Positions 5,877-13,680 of a DNA stretch of 24,238 nt are shown piece by piece. Positions within the stretch are counted from its first letter, which is position 1, and every line of letters begins with the position of its first letter. The stretch lies in assembly GCA_964600165.1 (NCBI GenBank), contig CAZRIP010000057.1, positions 1-24,238 of the forward strand, read 5' to 3'. Position numbers and translations under genes: made by a program. This DNA comes from CAZRIP01 sp964600165 (GTDB taxonomy: Bacteria > Elusimicrobiota > Elusimicrobia > UBA1565 > UBA9628). A model generated the notes under the pieces. That model had not been told where the DNA came from. It searched no databases and saw only the letters and a program-made list of their open reading frames with translations.

Positions 5877-7829
5877 ATGACCAAAACGCTCTCGCTCGTC
5901 CTGGCGCTGGCCCTCACGGGCATTCCGGCCGTCGCGGCGGAGTTCGCCGAGCTGCCTTCGGCCGGCTCGATCCGCGTGGAAACGCCGATGACGGCCGCCG
6001 CCGGCCTCGATACGGCCGCTCTTTCCGTTTCGCCGGGACTCCAGCTTTCTCAGACCGCGCTCGGCGTGACGATTCCCGAGATTTCCGCGACGCGCATGGC
6101 CTCTCCGGCGGCCCAGACCGCGTCCGCGCGGGCTCAAGCGCAGGCTTCGCCGCGCGCCGAGCTCGCCTCCGCCGAGCACGGCGGCGCCCTCGCTTTCGCC
6201 TCGATCGCCGACGGCGGACGCGCCGCGAGGACTCCCGGCGATCTCGCCGTCGCGGCCATGTCGGCGGGGCTCGTCACGGCGAATCTCGCGCGTTATTCCG
6301 AAGGCGGCGAAGGCCGCTACTCCCCGCGCGAGCCGCGCTCTCCCGAGAACCGCTCGGACAACGCGCTCACGCGCGCCTGGGAGTGGGTCAAGGCCGTTCC
6401 GGACGGCTGGAAGATCGGCGTCGCGGCCGCGGCGATCATCGGCGGCACCATCTTCGGCTTCTATGAGCACTCGAAGGCCCAGAACGAGATGTGGCTCCGT
6501 TCGAAGAGCGAGAGCCAGATCGTCCAGATCGAGAAGGCGCGGCGCGCGGGAGAGGCCTTCCAGTCGGCGCAAGACTCCGTGGACGGCGCCGAGGCCCAGG
6601 CTTTGCTCGAGACGGCTCAAGCGGCCCAGGCCCGCCAGCAGCGCATGGATGAGCGCATCGCCGCGGCGGTGGCGGCCAAGCACAAGACTGTCGACGACAA
6701 GACCCACGACTCGATCAAGAAGGCGCGCGAACTGGCCGCGTTCGACGGTCTCGCCTGGTCGCGCGCGACGATCGCCCACAACTTCGCCAGCGCGAATCCG
6801 AAGACGCGCGTCGGCGAGCAGACGCCGCGGCGCTGGACCGGCCGCGAAGAGGAGCTCGAGAAGAACGCGATCGACACGAAGTTCGAGGGCTTTCTCGCGC
6901 TGTCGCTCAAGGATTTGCATGGCGAGGTCGGCCGCGAGAAGGCCGCGGCCGGCCAGATCGACGGCCAGCTCAAGAACTACGACAAGCAGGTTCCCGCGCT
7001 CTTCGGCGGAAAGATGGCCGAGGACGCCAAGAAAGGCAAAGCCGACCTCAAGGACTTCCAGGACCGCGAGATCGGCCCCGAGGAAGGGCTTTGGGCCGCC
7101 AAGAACGGCGCGATGCGCGGCCGCGTCAGCGACCGCCTCTACTCCGAGCGCGAGGATTATCGGACGCATCGCGACCATCGCGACCGGCTGACGACGCTCT
7201 TCGACGCGAAAGTCGATCCGGCTTACAAGACGGCGAGCGGGATCGACTCGGATCTCAGCGGCATGATCTCTCACCGCAACGCCGAGGCCTTCGACATGAC
7301 GCTCGCTTCTCTCCACACGCACGATTACGCCGGCGAGAGCTGCGACTCCGACGGCAAGAACTGCCACTCGGTCTACGAGGACAACAGCGGCATCTATCGC
7401 GCCATGGCCGCGGGCGAGGCGTCGGCGGCCGCGTCCGACGCGCGCAGCGCCAACGCCGGGCTCGAACGGCTCAAACCGATGGTCTCGGCGCTCTACGCCG
7501 ACAAGACGCTCGCGCAGGAGCAGCTCATCGGGCTGCTGCCGAAAGTCCAAGGGCACGCGGTCGGCGAGGGCGGCTTCGACGTCTTCGGCGATCTGCTGCT
7601 GCACCCGCTTTTCGGCATCTTCGGGGGTTTAAGCTCCGCGTCGAGCGGCGAGTCGGCCCGGTCGTCGTTCGCGCCCGTCCTCGGCGCGCTGCGCGCGGTG
7701 GACGGCGAGGTGGCCGGCCGGCGCGACGGGGAGATCAACTGGGTGGAGGGCAACATCTCGCGCGACCTCGACGGCCAGATGGAGAAGGCGCGCGGCGGAT
7801 TCAGTGCCGGAAGTGACGGACCCCGGTAA
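5877..7829 (+). CDS. Large exported Ala-rich, helical protein of unknown function
   Basis: The 650-residue product starts with a good signal peptide (Lys at position 3, hydrophobic core, likely cleavage near 'AVAAEF', residue 21 or so). Residues about 22-170 are Ala/Ser-rich and low in complexity. A hydrophobic Gly/Ala segment at about 180-196 ('IGVAAAAIIGGTIFGFY') looks like a transmembrane helix. Most of the rest is charged, heptad-like helix rich in Ala, Glu, Lys and Arg, as in coiled coils. Near residue 490 there is a small Cys pair, CDSDGKNC, possibly a disulfide or metal loop. I do not recognise a family; an envelope or periplasm-spanning structural protein is one possibility. Its 3' end overlaps the convergent purH gene by 29 bp. 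The start at ATG 5877 is supported by a TATCCT box 7 nt upstream and by the signal peptide. Confidence 0.75.
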   Translation: MTKTLSLVLALALTGIPAVAAEFAELPSAGSIRVETPMTAAAGLDTAALSVSPGLQLSQTALGVTIPEISATRMASPAAQTASARAQAQASPRAELASAEHGGALAFASIADGGRAARTPGDLAVAAMSAGLVTANLARYSEGGEGRYSPREPRSPENRSDNALTRAWEWVKAVPDGWKIGVAAAAIIGGTIFGFYEHSKAQNEMWLRSKSESQIVQIEKARRAGEAFQSAQDSVDGAEAQALLETAQAAQARQQRMDERIAAAVAAKHKTVDDKTHDSIKKARELAAFDGLAWSRATIAHNFASANPKTRVGEQTPRRWTGREEELEKNAIDTKFEGFLALSLKDLHGEVGREKAAAGQIDGQLKNYDKQVPALFGGKMAEDAKKGKADLKDFQDREIGPEEGLWAAKNGAMRGRVSDRLYSEREDYRTHRDHRDRLTTLFDAKVDPAYKTASGIDSDLSGMISHRNAEAFDMTLASLHTHDYAGESCDSDGKNCHSVYEDNSGIYRAMAAGEASAAASDARSANAGLERLKPMVSALYADKTLAQEQLIGLLPKVQGHAVGEGGFDVFGDLLLHPLFGIFGGLSSASSGESARSSFAPVLGALRAVDGEVAGRRDGEINWVEGNISRDLDGQMEKARGGFSAGSDGPR

Positions 7830-9318
7830 AGACCATCGCCAGGCCGCGCTCGTCGGCGGCTAGGATCGCGTCCTTGTCGTCGGAGGAGCCGCCGGGCTGG
7901 ATGACGGCGACGACGCCGCCCTGGGCGGCCTCGTGGACGTGCTCGGCTGAGAGCGCTCCGTCCGAGGCCATGACGATCGGCAGCCCCGCCGGCACGATCG
8001 GGTGCCTTTCCTGGCTCTTGACGCAGGCCAGACGCACGGCGTCGAGCCGCGACGTCTGCCCGCTGCCGATCCCGATCGCGTAGGAGCCCCGGCAAAGCAC
8101 GGCCGCGTGCGTGCGCGCGTGCTTGGCCGCGCGCCACGCCAGGCGCAGGGACTTCATCTCGATCTCGCCGGGCTGGCGCTTGGTCACCACGCGCGCGTTG
8201 TTCAAGAGGGCCTGCTGGTCCTTTTCCTGGACGAGCACGCCTCCGGCCACCGCCTTCAAGTCCATCTCGTGGGCGGAGATGAGCGTCGAGGGCATCGTGA
8301 CGAGCCGGATGTCCTTCTTCGACTTGAGCGCCTGGAGCGCCTTGTGCGAGAACTGCGGGGCGGCGATGCAGGCGACCGTCTCCTCGGCCAGGAACGCCGC
8401 CGCGTCTTCCTCGAGCTCGCGGTTGACCGCGGCCGTGCCGCGGAAGCAGCCGCGGGGGTCGGTCCGATACGCCAGGCGCGCGGCCTCGGCGAGCCGCTCG
8501 GACGACGCGAGGCCGGCGGGCACGGCGTGCTTGACGATGGCGCAGGCCGGCTCCGCGATCTCCGTCGCGAGCTCCCAAGCCACCTCGAGATCGAGGATGT
8601 GATTGTACGAGAGCGGCTTGCCGTAGACGAGCTGCGCGGCGTTGAGGCCCCAGGGCCGGGAGCCCGACAACGTGTAGAGCGCGCCTTGCTGTTGCGGGTT
8701 CTCGCCGTAATGCAGGTCGGACGTCTTCTTGAGGCCGATCACGAGCTCGTCGGGCAGCTTGTCCCACTTGTCGCCGAGGTACTGCGCGACCGTCGTGTCG
8801 TAATAGGCGCTGTAATGAAACGCCTTCGCGGCCAGCGCCTGGCGCCGGTCGGGCAGGACGCGCTTGTACTGCCGGAGAGAATCGATGGTCGGCTGGTAGT
8901 CGTCCGGGTCGCAAAGGCAGATGACGTTGGGAAAGTTGCGCGCAGCGCAGCGCAGGAGGGCGGAGCCGGCGAGGTCGATGTATTCCAGGACCTCGGCTTG
9001 GCTGAGCTTGGCGTCGCCGACGATCTCGGCGACGGGATAGAGGTTGACCGCGACGAGCTCGATCTCGGGGCGCTCGGCGGCGATGGCGCTCATGATCTTG
9101 GGATGAAGGAGCCCCAGACGTCCCTCGGCCGCTTCCTCTTCGCCGATGAGCTCCCGCGCGTCGCGGACGTCGAGCTCGGACTGCCGCAGCGCGGAAAGGG
9201 TCCCGCCCGCGGCGGCGATCGTGTAGCCGAGCTCCGTGAGGGCGTAGGCGAACTCGATGATGCCCGTGCGGTCGGTCACGGCCAGAAGGGCGTAGCGCGT
9301 CTTGGGATCCGAGGTCAT
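7801..9318 (-). CDS. purH: Bifunctional AICAR formyltransferase / IMP cyclohydrolase, divergent cyclohydrolase site
   Basis: PurH performs the last two steps of IMP synthesis: formyl transfer to AICAR, then ring closure. The 505-residue length, 'DLHYGENPQQ' and the C-terminal TGVRHFRH ending are typical. The transformylase Lys-His pair is present (Lys263-His264), although the usual KHxNPCG reads KHAVPAG. The N-terminal cyclohydrolase domain is odd. The usual GRVKTLHP reads GRLGLLHP (Gly69 replaces the Lys), the segment between it and NLYP is about 13 residues shorter than in the human enzyme, and the AAAKN motif reads CAARN (Arg127 replaces the second Lys). Tyr94 and Asp115 are kept. The cyclohydrolase activity may therefore be altered. 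ATG 9318 lies 7 nt after a TATACT box with no Shine-Dalgarno, suggesting a leaderless mRNA. The 3' end overlaps the convergent gene at 5877-7829. Confidence 0.93.
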   Translation of the reverse strand: MTSDPKTRYALLAVTDRTGIIEFAYALTELGYTIAAAGGTLSALRQSELDVRDARELIGEEEAAEGRLGLLHPKIMSAIAAERPEIELVAVNLYPVAEIVGDAKLSQAEVLEYIDLAGSALLRCAARNFPNVICLCDPDDYQPTIDSLRQYKRVLPDRRQALAAKAFHYSAYYDTTVAQYLGDKWDKLPDELVIGLKKTSDLHYGENPQQQGALYTLSGSRPWGLNAAQLVYGKPLSYNHILDLEVAWELATEIAEPACAIVKHAVPAGLASSERLAEAARLAYRTDPRGCFRGTAAVNRELEEDAAAFLAEETVACIAAPQFSHKALQALKSKKDIRLVTMPSTLISAHEMDLKAVAGGVLVQEKDQQALLNNARVVTKRQPGEIEMKSLRLAWRAAKHARTHAAVLCRGSYAIGIGSGQTSRLDAVRLACVKSQERHPIVPAGLPIVMASDGALSAEHVHEAAQGGVVAVIQPGGSSDDKDAILAADERGLAMVFTGVRHFRH

Positions 9319-9325
9319 CGACGCG

Positions 9326-9331
9326 AGTATA
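9326..9331 (-). promoter_or_regulatory. Putative -10 element (TATACT) for purH, leaderless spacing
   Basis: TATACT on the minus strand ends 7 nt before ATG 9318. The context GCTATACTCG is nearly identical to that before ligA (11708-11713). No TTGACA-like -35 is visible at normal spacing. Confidence 0.55.
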
Positions 9332-9352
9332 GCGAATGGCGCGCGCGCGGCG

Positions 9353-9616
9353 CTAGCCGACGCGGCGCCAGCCCTTGGGAGGCTTGGCGCTGGCCAGCCC
9401 CGCGGCGAAGGCTTTCGCCTCGATGAGCGTCATGCCGAACTCGAGGCTGCGGACGTTCACGGGGTCCGTCGGGCCCCATCGGCCGGCGCGCCAGGGGGGG
9501 CTGTCGCGCATCTCGGCGACCGCCTCGAAGATGGGCGCGCGCGTGACGCCGACGAAGATCTCTCGGCGCTTCTTGTTGACGGCCTCATAAACGGTGTAGT
9601 CTCGACGCGCGGGCAT
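9353..9616 (-). CDS. Small hypothetical protein (87 aa)
   Basis: From ATG 9616 the frame encodes 87 residues with a plausible folded core: 'YTVYEAVNKKRREIFVGVT' followed by an Arg/Trp/Pro-rich middle ('PPWRAGRWGP') and an Ala-rich helix. The opening strand-turn-strand ('VYEAV...IFVGVT') is vaguely reminiscent of GIY-YIG folds, but the catalytic pattern is not evident and I do not assign a family. A longer version from GTG 9703 overlaps the ligA stop as GTGA, but its extra 29 codons are AT-rich with rare codons (CTA, TTA, TAT), so I prefer the shorter start. The gene lies between ligA and purH on the same strand. Confidence 0.5.
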   Translation of the reverse strand: MPARRDYTVYEAVNKKRREIFVGVTRAPIFEAVAEMRDSPPWRAGRWGPTDPVNVRSLEFGMTLIEAKAFAAGLASAKPPKGWRRVG

Positions 9617-9627
9617 CCGGTTGATTA

Positions 9628-9633
9628 AGTGTA
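9628..9633 (-). promoter_or_regulatory. Possible -10 element (TACACT) before the 87-aa gene
   Basis: TACACT lies 11 nt before ATG 9616 in a locally AT-rich stretch between ligA and this gene. It is weaker evidence than the 6-7 nt cases because of the spacing. Confidence 0.3.
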
Positions 9634-9699
9634 GACGCTTCGACGACGGAATTCCGCTCAGATGATACTCATATCCGGCCGTCGGGGCGGTGATGGGCG

Positions 9700-11700
9700 T
9701 CACCGTTGGGCGGCGAGCTCGAGGAACTGCTTTTCGTCGAGGATCGCGACGCCGAGCTCCCGGGCTTTCTTGAGCTTGGAGCCGGCCGCCTCTCCGGCGA
9801 CGACGTAAGACGTCTTCGCGGAGACCGAGCCGGAGACCTTCCCGCCGAGGGCCTTGACCTTCTCGCCCGCTTCCTCTCGCGTCATCCCGGAGAGCTCGCC
9901 GGTGAAGACGAAGGTCTTGCCCTCCAGCGCCGAGCTCGTCGCTCGCGGCGCGAGCTTGTGGAAGTCGAGGCCCGCTTTCTTGAGCCGGCCGACGAGCTTC
10001 TTGACCTCCGGCGTCGAGAAGAACTCCGCGATCGTGGCCGAGACGACGGGCCCGATCTCGGGAACGCGCGAAAGATGCTCCTCGCCCGCTTTGGCGAGCT
10101 CGTCCAAGGAAAAGTGCTCGGCCAGGGTCTCCGCCGTCCGCTCGCCGACGTGGCGGATCCCGAGAGCGTAGACGAGCTTGTTGAGCGGGCGCGCGCGGCT
10201 GGAGACGATCTGGTCGAGGAGGTTTTCCGCGCGCTTCTCGGCGAAAAGCTCGAGGCCCAGGAAATCGTCCGCCTTCAGATCGTAGATATCAGCCACGTTC
10301 ATGACGCGACGGGAGTCGACGAGCTGGTCGACGACGGCCTCGCCGAAGCCGTGGATGTCCATCGCCGGGCGGGACGTGAAATGCAGCAGCGTCCTCTTGA
10401 TCTGGGCCGGGCATGAAGGATTGTCGCAGTAATACGCGACGAGCTCCGGCTCCTTGACCACGCGGCTGCCGCAGACCGGGCACTTCTTGGGCGGAGAGAC
10501 GGGCTTGGCGCCTTTCTTGCGCGCCGTCACCTTGACCACCTGCGGGATGACCTCGCCCGCGCGCCGGATCAGCACGCCGTCTCCCACGTGGATGCCGAGC
10601 CGCGCGACCTCGTCGAAGTTGTGCAGCGTGATGTTCGAGATCGTGACGCCGGAGCAGAACGTCGGCTTGACCTTGGCGACCGGAGTGATCTGACCCGTGC
10701 GCCCGACGGAGAAGAGGATGTCTTCGACGACGGTGCTCGCCTCCTGCGCCGGGTATTTGAACGCGATCGCCCAGCGCGGCGACTTGGCCGTGAAGCCCAG
10801 GCGCCTCTGCTGGGAGTAGGAGTCGACCTTGACGACGATGCCGTCCACGGCGTAGGGCAGGGCCGGCATGATCGCGTCGCGGAAGCGCTTATAGAACGCG
10901 ATCACTCCGTCGATCGACTCGTGCTTCTCGTACTTGTACGTCGCGAAGCCCAGCCTGCGCGCGGCGTCGAGGAACCCGGAATGACTGTCGATTCTCTCGC
11001 CGCCCTCCCAAAGCCCGTGCGAGTGGGCGATGAAGCGCAGGTGGCGGCGCGCCGTGACCCGCGGGTCCTTTTGGCGCAGCGAGCCCGCCGCGCAGTTGCG
11101 CGGGTTGACGAAAGGCTCCTTGCCGAGCTTGACCTGCTCGTCGTTGATCCGCTTGAAGTCTTCGTCATGGAGGACGACCTCGCCGCGCAGCTCGAGAGCG
11201 TTCGGGAACGGCTTCTCGAGCGCGAGCGGGATCGCCTTGATCGTCCGCACGTTCGCCGTGACGTCCTCGCCGACCTCGCCGTCGCCGCGCGTGGCGCCGC
11301 GCGCGAGCCTACCATCCTCGTAGGACAGGGCGCAGGAGAGCCCGTCGATCTTCGCCTCGACCACGTAAACGGCCGATTCTCCGGGGGGCAGGAGCTTCTT
11401 GACGCGCGCGTCCCATTCCCGGATCTCCTCCTCGTCGTAGGCGTTGTCGAGCGAGAGCATCGGAACGGCATGGCGGACCGGCTTGAAGTCCGACGAGACG
11501 CCTCCGGAGACGCGCTGCGTGGGGGAGTCCGGCGTGACGAGCTCCGGGCGCGAGGCCTCGAGCTCTTGGAGGCGCTTGACGAGCAGGTCGTACTCGGTGT
11601 CGCCGATGGTCGGGCTGGCCTCGAGGTAATAGCGCCGGTCGTGCCCGCGGATCTCCGCGCGCAGCTTGTCGATCTCGGCGGCGGCGTTTTTCGCGGCCAT
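9700..11700 (-). CDS. ligA: NAD-dependent DNA ligase LigA
   Basis: LigA seals nicks in duplex DNA using NAD+ during replication and repair. The 666-residue length matches the family. Domains appear in the expected order: N-terminal Ia domain with HDRRYY and DTEYDLL, the adenylation domain with KIDG (Lys117 is the residue that becomes adenylated), the OB fold, a four-Cys zinc site ('CPVCG' and 'CDNPSCPAQ'), helix-hairpin-helix repeats ('ALGIRHVGERTAE', 'VPEIGPVVSATI') and a C-terminal BRCT domain ('GKTFVFTGELSGMTREEA'). I chose ATG 11700, not the upstream in-frame start at 11784, because a TATACT box ends 7 nt before it and the protein then begins at the normal family position. The gene appears complete and functional. 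Confidence 0.96.
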   Translation of the reverse strand: MAAKNAAAEIDKLRAEIRGHDRRYYLEASPTIGDTEYDLLVKRLQELEASRPELVTPDSPTQRVSGGVSSDFKPVRHAVPMLSLDNAYDEEEIREWDARVKKLLPPGESAVYVVEAKIDGLSCALSYEDGRLARGATRGDGEVGEDVTANVRTIKAIPLALEKPFPNALELRGEVVLHDEDFKRINDEQVKLGKEPFVNPRNCAAGSLRQKDPRVTARRHLRFIAHSHGLWEGGERIDSHSGFLDAARRLGFATYKYEKHESIDGVIAFYKRFRDAIMPALPYAVDGIVVKVDSYSQQRRLGFTAKSPRWAIAFKYPAQEASTVVEDILFSVGRTGQITPVAKVKPTFCSGVTISNITLHNFDEVARLGIHVGDGVLIRRAGEVIPQVVKVTARKKGAKPVSPPKKCPVCGSRVVKEPELVAYYCDNPSCPAQIKRTLLHFTSRPAMDIHGFGEAVVDQLVDSRRVMNVADIYDLKADDFLGLELFAEKRAENLLDQIVSSRARPLNKLVYALGIRHVGERTAETLAEHFSLDELAKAGEEHLSRVPEIGPVVSATIAEFFSTPEVKKLVGRLKKAGLDFHKLAPRATSSALEGKTFVFTGELSGMTREEAGEKVKALGGKVSGSVSAKTSYVVAGEAAGSKLKKARELGVAILDEKQFLELAAQR

Positions 11701-11707
11701 CGCCACG

Positions 11708-11713
11708 AGTATA
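11708..11713 (-). promoter_or_regulatory. Putative -10 element (TATACT) for ligA, leaderless spacing
   Basis: TATACT ends 7 nt before ATG 11700. The stretch CGCTATACTCG is shared with the purH promoter region, and there is no Shine-Dalgarno in the gap. It sits in the 17-bp gap between ligA and the glycosidase gene. Confidence 0.55.
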
Positions 11714-11717
11714 GCGA

Positions 11718-12815
11718 TTAGGCCAGCGCCTCGAAAAGCATCGCCGAGCTCCAGGTGAACGGCGCCTCGGACTGGTAGAGCCACGTCTTCGCGGGGCGGC
11801 CGTCCTCGGGCTCATAGACCTCGCCGATCTCGCCGTCGCGCTCGGCCAAAGCGGTGATCTCGGCGGCGAGCTTCTCGGCCTCGGCGTTCTCTCCCAGGCG
11901 ACGCAGCGCCGTGAGGGCGACGGCCGAGTTCCACAGCCACACGTGATCGTCGTGGTAGCGGTGCATCAGAGCGATGCGCGGAAGGACGCCCTTCTCGCGC
12001 CAGGGATAGCGCTGGCCCGCTCGCGGCCCCCAGCGCGTCCACAGGCCGAGGCGGCGCGCCGCGTCCCAAATCCGCCGCGCCCGCTCGACTGAGCAGAAGC
12101 CCCAGGCGATCGCGCCGAAATTGGAGTCGGAAGAAAATAGCGGAAAGCCGAGCGTGTCGCGATAGAACCCGCCGGTTTCGTCCCAGAACGCCTCGTCGGC
12201 GCGCGTCTTGACGGCCAGCGCCTCCGTCTCGCGGCCGAGCGCGCGCAGGCCCTGCCAACGCAAAAGCTCCATCATGAAGACGGCGTCGCGGCGCGCGGCG
12301 ATCGAGTCCTTCCAATCCGAGAACGGCGGCTGGCGCGCCAAGCCGTCCTTCTCGACGGTCCGGTACCAATCCAGCCCGCGCTCGAGCCTCGGGCGCAGCG
12401 ACTCGAGAAAAGCCGTGTCGCCCGTCGCGTCGGCGTAGCGCCTCGCGGTCCAAGCGAGCAGCGCGTTCGAGTCGATCGAGATCACGAAGTGGTCGGAGAT
12501 GAAGTTCGGCTTCAAGGGTTCGGAAAGCGGAAGCCTCGAGCCGAGCGCGGAGCGCACGAAGCGGACGATCGGATCGGAGGAGTCGAGCAGGCGCGGCATG
12601 AGCCCGTCGGCCCGCTGGCCCGCGCAGATCGCGGCGAGCGTGTCGCGCACGACGTCGGGCAAGCCCGCTTTGAGCAGGCCGCCCGACGCGAAGCAGAAAT
12701 CGCGCGTCCAGACGGAGCCGAACTGATTGGCGCCGGCGACGATCACGCGCTTGGAGCCGAGGATCCGGATGTTAGCCTCGAAAGAACGGCGCGCGATCTC
12801 CAGCAGCCGCGCCAT
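11718..12815 (-). CDS. Six-hairpin glycosidase (debranching-enzyme/neutral-invertase-like)
   Basis: The 365-residue protein looks like an (alpha/alpha)6-barrel glycoside hydrolase. Supporting motifs are 'FGSVWTRDF' with Asp39 (compare the catalytic Asp in the WxRDF motif of GH100 invertases and related debranching enzymes), 'DWKDSI', 'HDDHVWLWNSAVAL', and the C-terminal 'SEAPFTWSSAMLFEAL'. A Glu in 'GEVYEP' is a candidate general acid. No signal peptide is seen, so it is probably cytoplasmic and may act on stored or imported oligosaccharide; the exact substrate cannot be told. It starts 3 nt after the nusB stop, so it is the last gene of the rib-nusB operon, an unexpected partner for those housekeeping functions. 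A separate promoter for ligA follows it. Confidence 0.7.
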   Translation of the reverse strand: MARLLEIARRSFEANIRILGSKRVIVAGANQFGSVWTRDFCFASGGLLKAGLPDVVRDTLAAICAGQRADGLMPRLLDSSDPIVRFVRSALGSRLPLSEPLKPNFISDHFVISIDSNALLAWTARRYADATGDTAFLESLRPRLERGLDWYRTVEKDGLARQPPFSDWKDSIAARRDAVFMMELLRWQGLRALGRETEALAVKTRADEAFWDETGGFYRDTLGFPLFSSDSNFGAIAWGFCSVERARRIWDAARRLGLWTRWGPRAGQRYPWREKGVLPRIALMHRYHDDHVWLWNSAVALTALRRLGENAEAEKLAAEITALAERDGEIGEVYEPEDGRPAKTWLYQSEAPFTWSSAMLFEALA

Positions 12816-12818
12816 CGG

Positions 12819-13238
12819 CTATTCGCCGCGCTTGGGCCGCTTGTCCTTGAGCTTGTCGAGGATGCCGTTGATGAAGCGCGTCGCCTCCTCGGTGGAGAAC
12901 TTGCGGGCGATCTCGATGGCCTCGTCGATCACGACGTTGACGGGCGTGTCGGTCCGGTGCATCAGCTCGAAAGCGGCCATGCGCAGGATGTTGCGGTCGA
13001 CGGCCGCCATGCGCGCCACGGTCCAATTCTCGGCGGTCTTCTCGATCTCTCGGTCGATCTCGACGAGCCCCGCCGTCGTTCCGGACACGAGCTCCCGCGC
13101 GAAGGCGAGGGTGGACTCGTCGCCCGGGTCCTCGCGACGGTTGACGATCGCGAAGGCCTCGGCCTCGGGGGTATTCGAGGTGTCGATGATGTAGAGCGCC
13201 TGCAGCGCGATCTCGCGCGCCTGTCGCCGCCTACCCAT
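12819..13238 (-). CDS. nusB: Transcription antitermination factor NusB
   Basis: NusB pairs with NusE/S10 on boxA RNA in rRNA antitermination. The 139-residue, all-helical protein opens with RRRQAREIALQALY, the Arg-rich RNA-binding start typical of NusB, and later has 'AAVDRNILRMAAFELMH' and 'VVIDEAIEIARKFSTEEATRFINGILDK', the most conserved stretch of the family. Its ATG overlaps the end of ribH by 8 bp, and ribH-nusB is a common bacterial pair. This confirms the orientation of the operon and gives a firm anchor for the annotation. Confidence 0.96.
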   Translation of the reverse strand: MGRRRQAREIALQALYIIDTSNTPEAEAFAIVNRREDPGDESTLAFARELVSGTTAGLVEIDREIEKTAENWTVARMAAVDRNILRMAAFELMHRTDTPVNVVIDEAIEIARKFSTEEATRFINGILDKLKDKRPKRGE

Positions 13239-13680
13239 GGGACCGCGCGTGGATCGCCTTGCGCAGGCGCAGCATGTCGAGCGCGGCCAGCGCCGACTCC
13301 TTGCCTCGATCCAGTTCCCCTTCTGTCCGTGCTACGGCCTGCTCGTGGGTATCGGGCGTGATGACTCCGAGAATGACGGGAACGCGCGTGGCGACGCCGA
13401 TCCGCTGCAGGAGCTGGACCGTCGAGCGGGCCATGTGCTCGTTTTGCGGCGTCTCTCCCTTGAGGATGCAGCCGAGGGCGATCACGACGGCGTACTTCTT
13501 GGTGAGCGCGAGCTCCTGCACCGCCCACGGGATCTCGAAGCCGCCGGGCACGTGGACGACGCGCAGCCGCTCGGCCTTGAGTCCCTTGGCCTTGAGCGTC
13601 TCGACGCAGGAAAGGAGCATCTTATAAGTGACGTCCTCGTTGAAGCGGGAGACGACGACGGCGACGCGGTCGCTCTTCAC
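13231..13680 (-). CDS. ribH: 6,7-dimethyl-8-ribityllumazine synthase, variant active site
   Basis: RibH condenses the pyrimidinedione with dihydroxybutanone phosphate to give lumazine, the step before riboflavin synthase; it usually forms pentameric or 60-subunit shells. The 149-residue protein has 'VVVSRFNE', 'VPGGFEIPWAV', 'ALGCILKGETP' and 'GVITPDTHEQA', all expected. The catalytic His that normally follows GETP (His88 in Bacillus numbering) is Gln79 here; a His lies three residues later (GETPQNEH). GTG 13680 overlaps the ribBA stop as GTGA and is preferred to a TTG at 13704, which would add eight residues that are not family-like. It is coupled to ribBA upstream and nusB downstream. Confidence 0.93.
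   Translation of the reverse strand: MKSDRVAVVVSRFNEDVTYKMLLSCVETLKAKGLKAERLRVVHVPGGFEIPWAVQELALTKKYAVVIALGCILKGETPQNEHMARSTVQLLQRIGVATRVPVILGVITPDTHEQAVARTEGELDRGKESALAALDMLRLRKAIHARSHG

Noticed and set aside
9617..9703. Longer version of the 87-aa gene from GTG 9703
   Set aside because: It does overlap the ligA stop as GTGA, but the added codons are AT-rich with rare codons and contain a -10-like box, so it looks intergenic. The possibility is noted in the feature.
11701..11784. Upstream in-frame start of ligA at 11784
   Set aside because: The extension overlaps the glycosidase gene and passes through the TATACT box; the family N-terminus matches ATG 11700.
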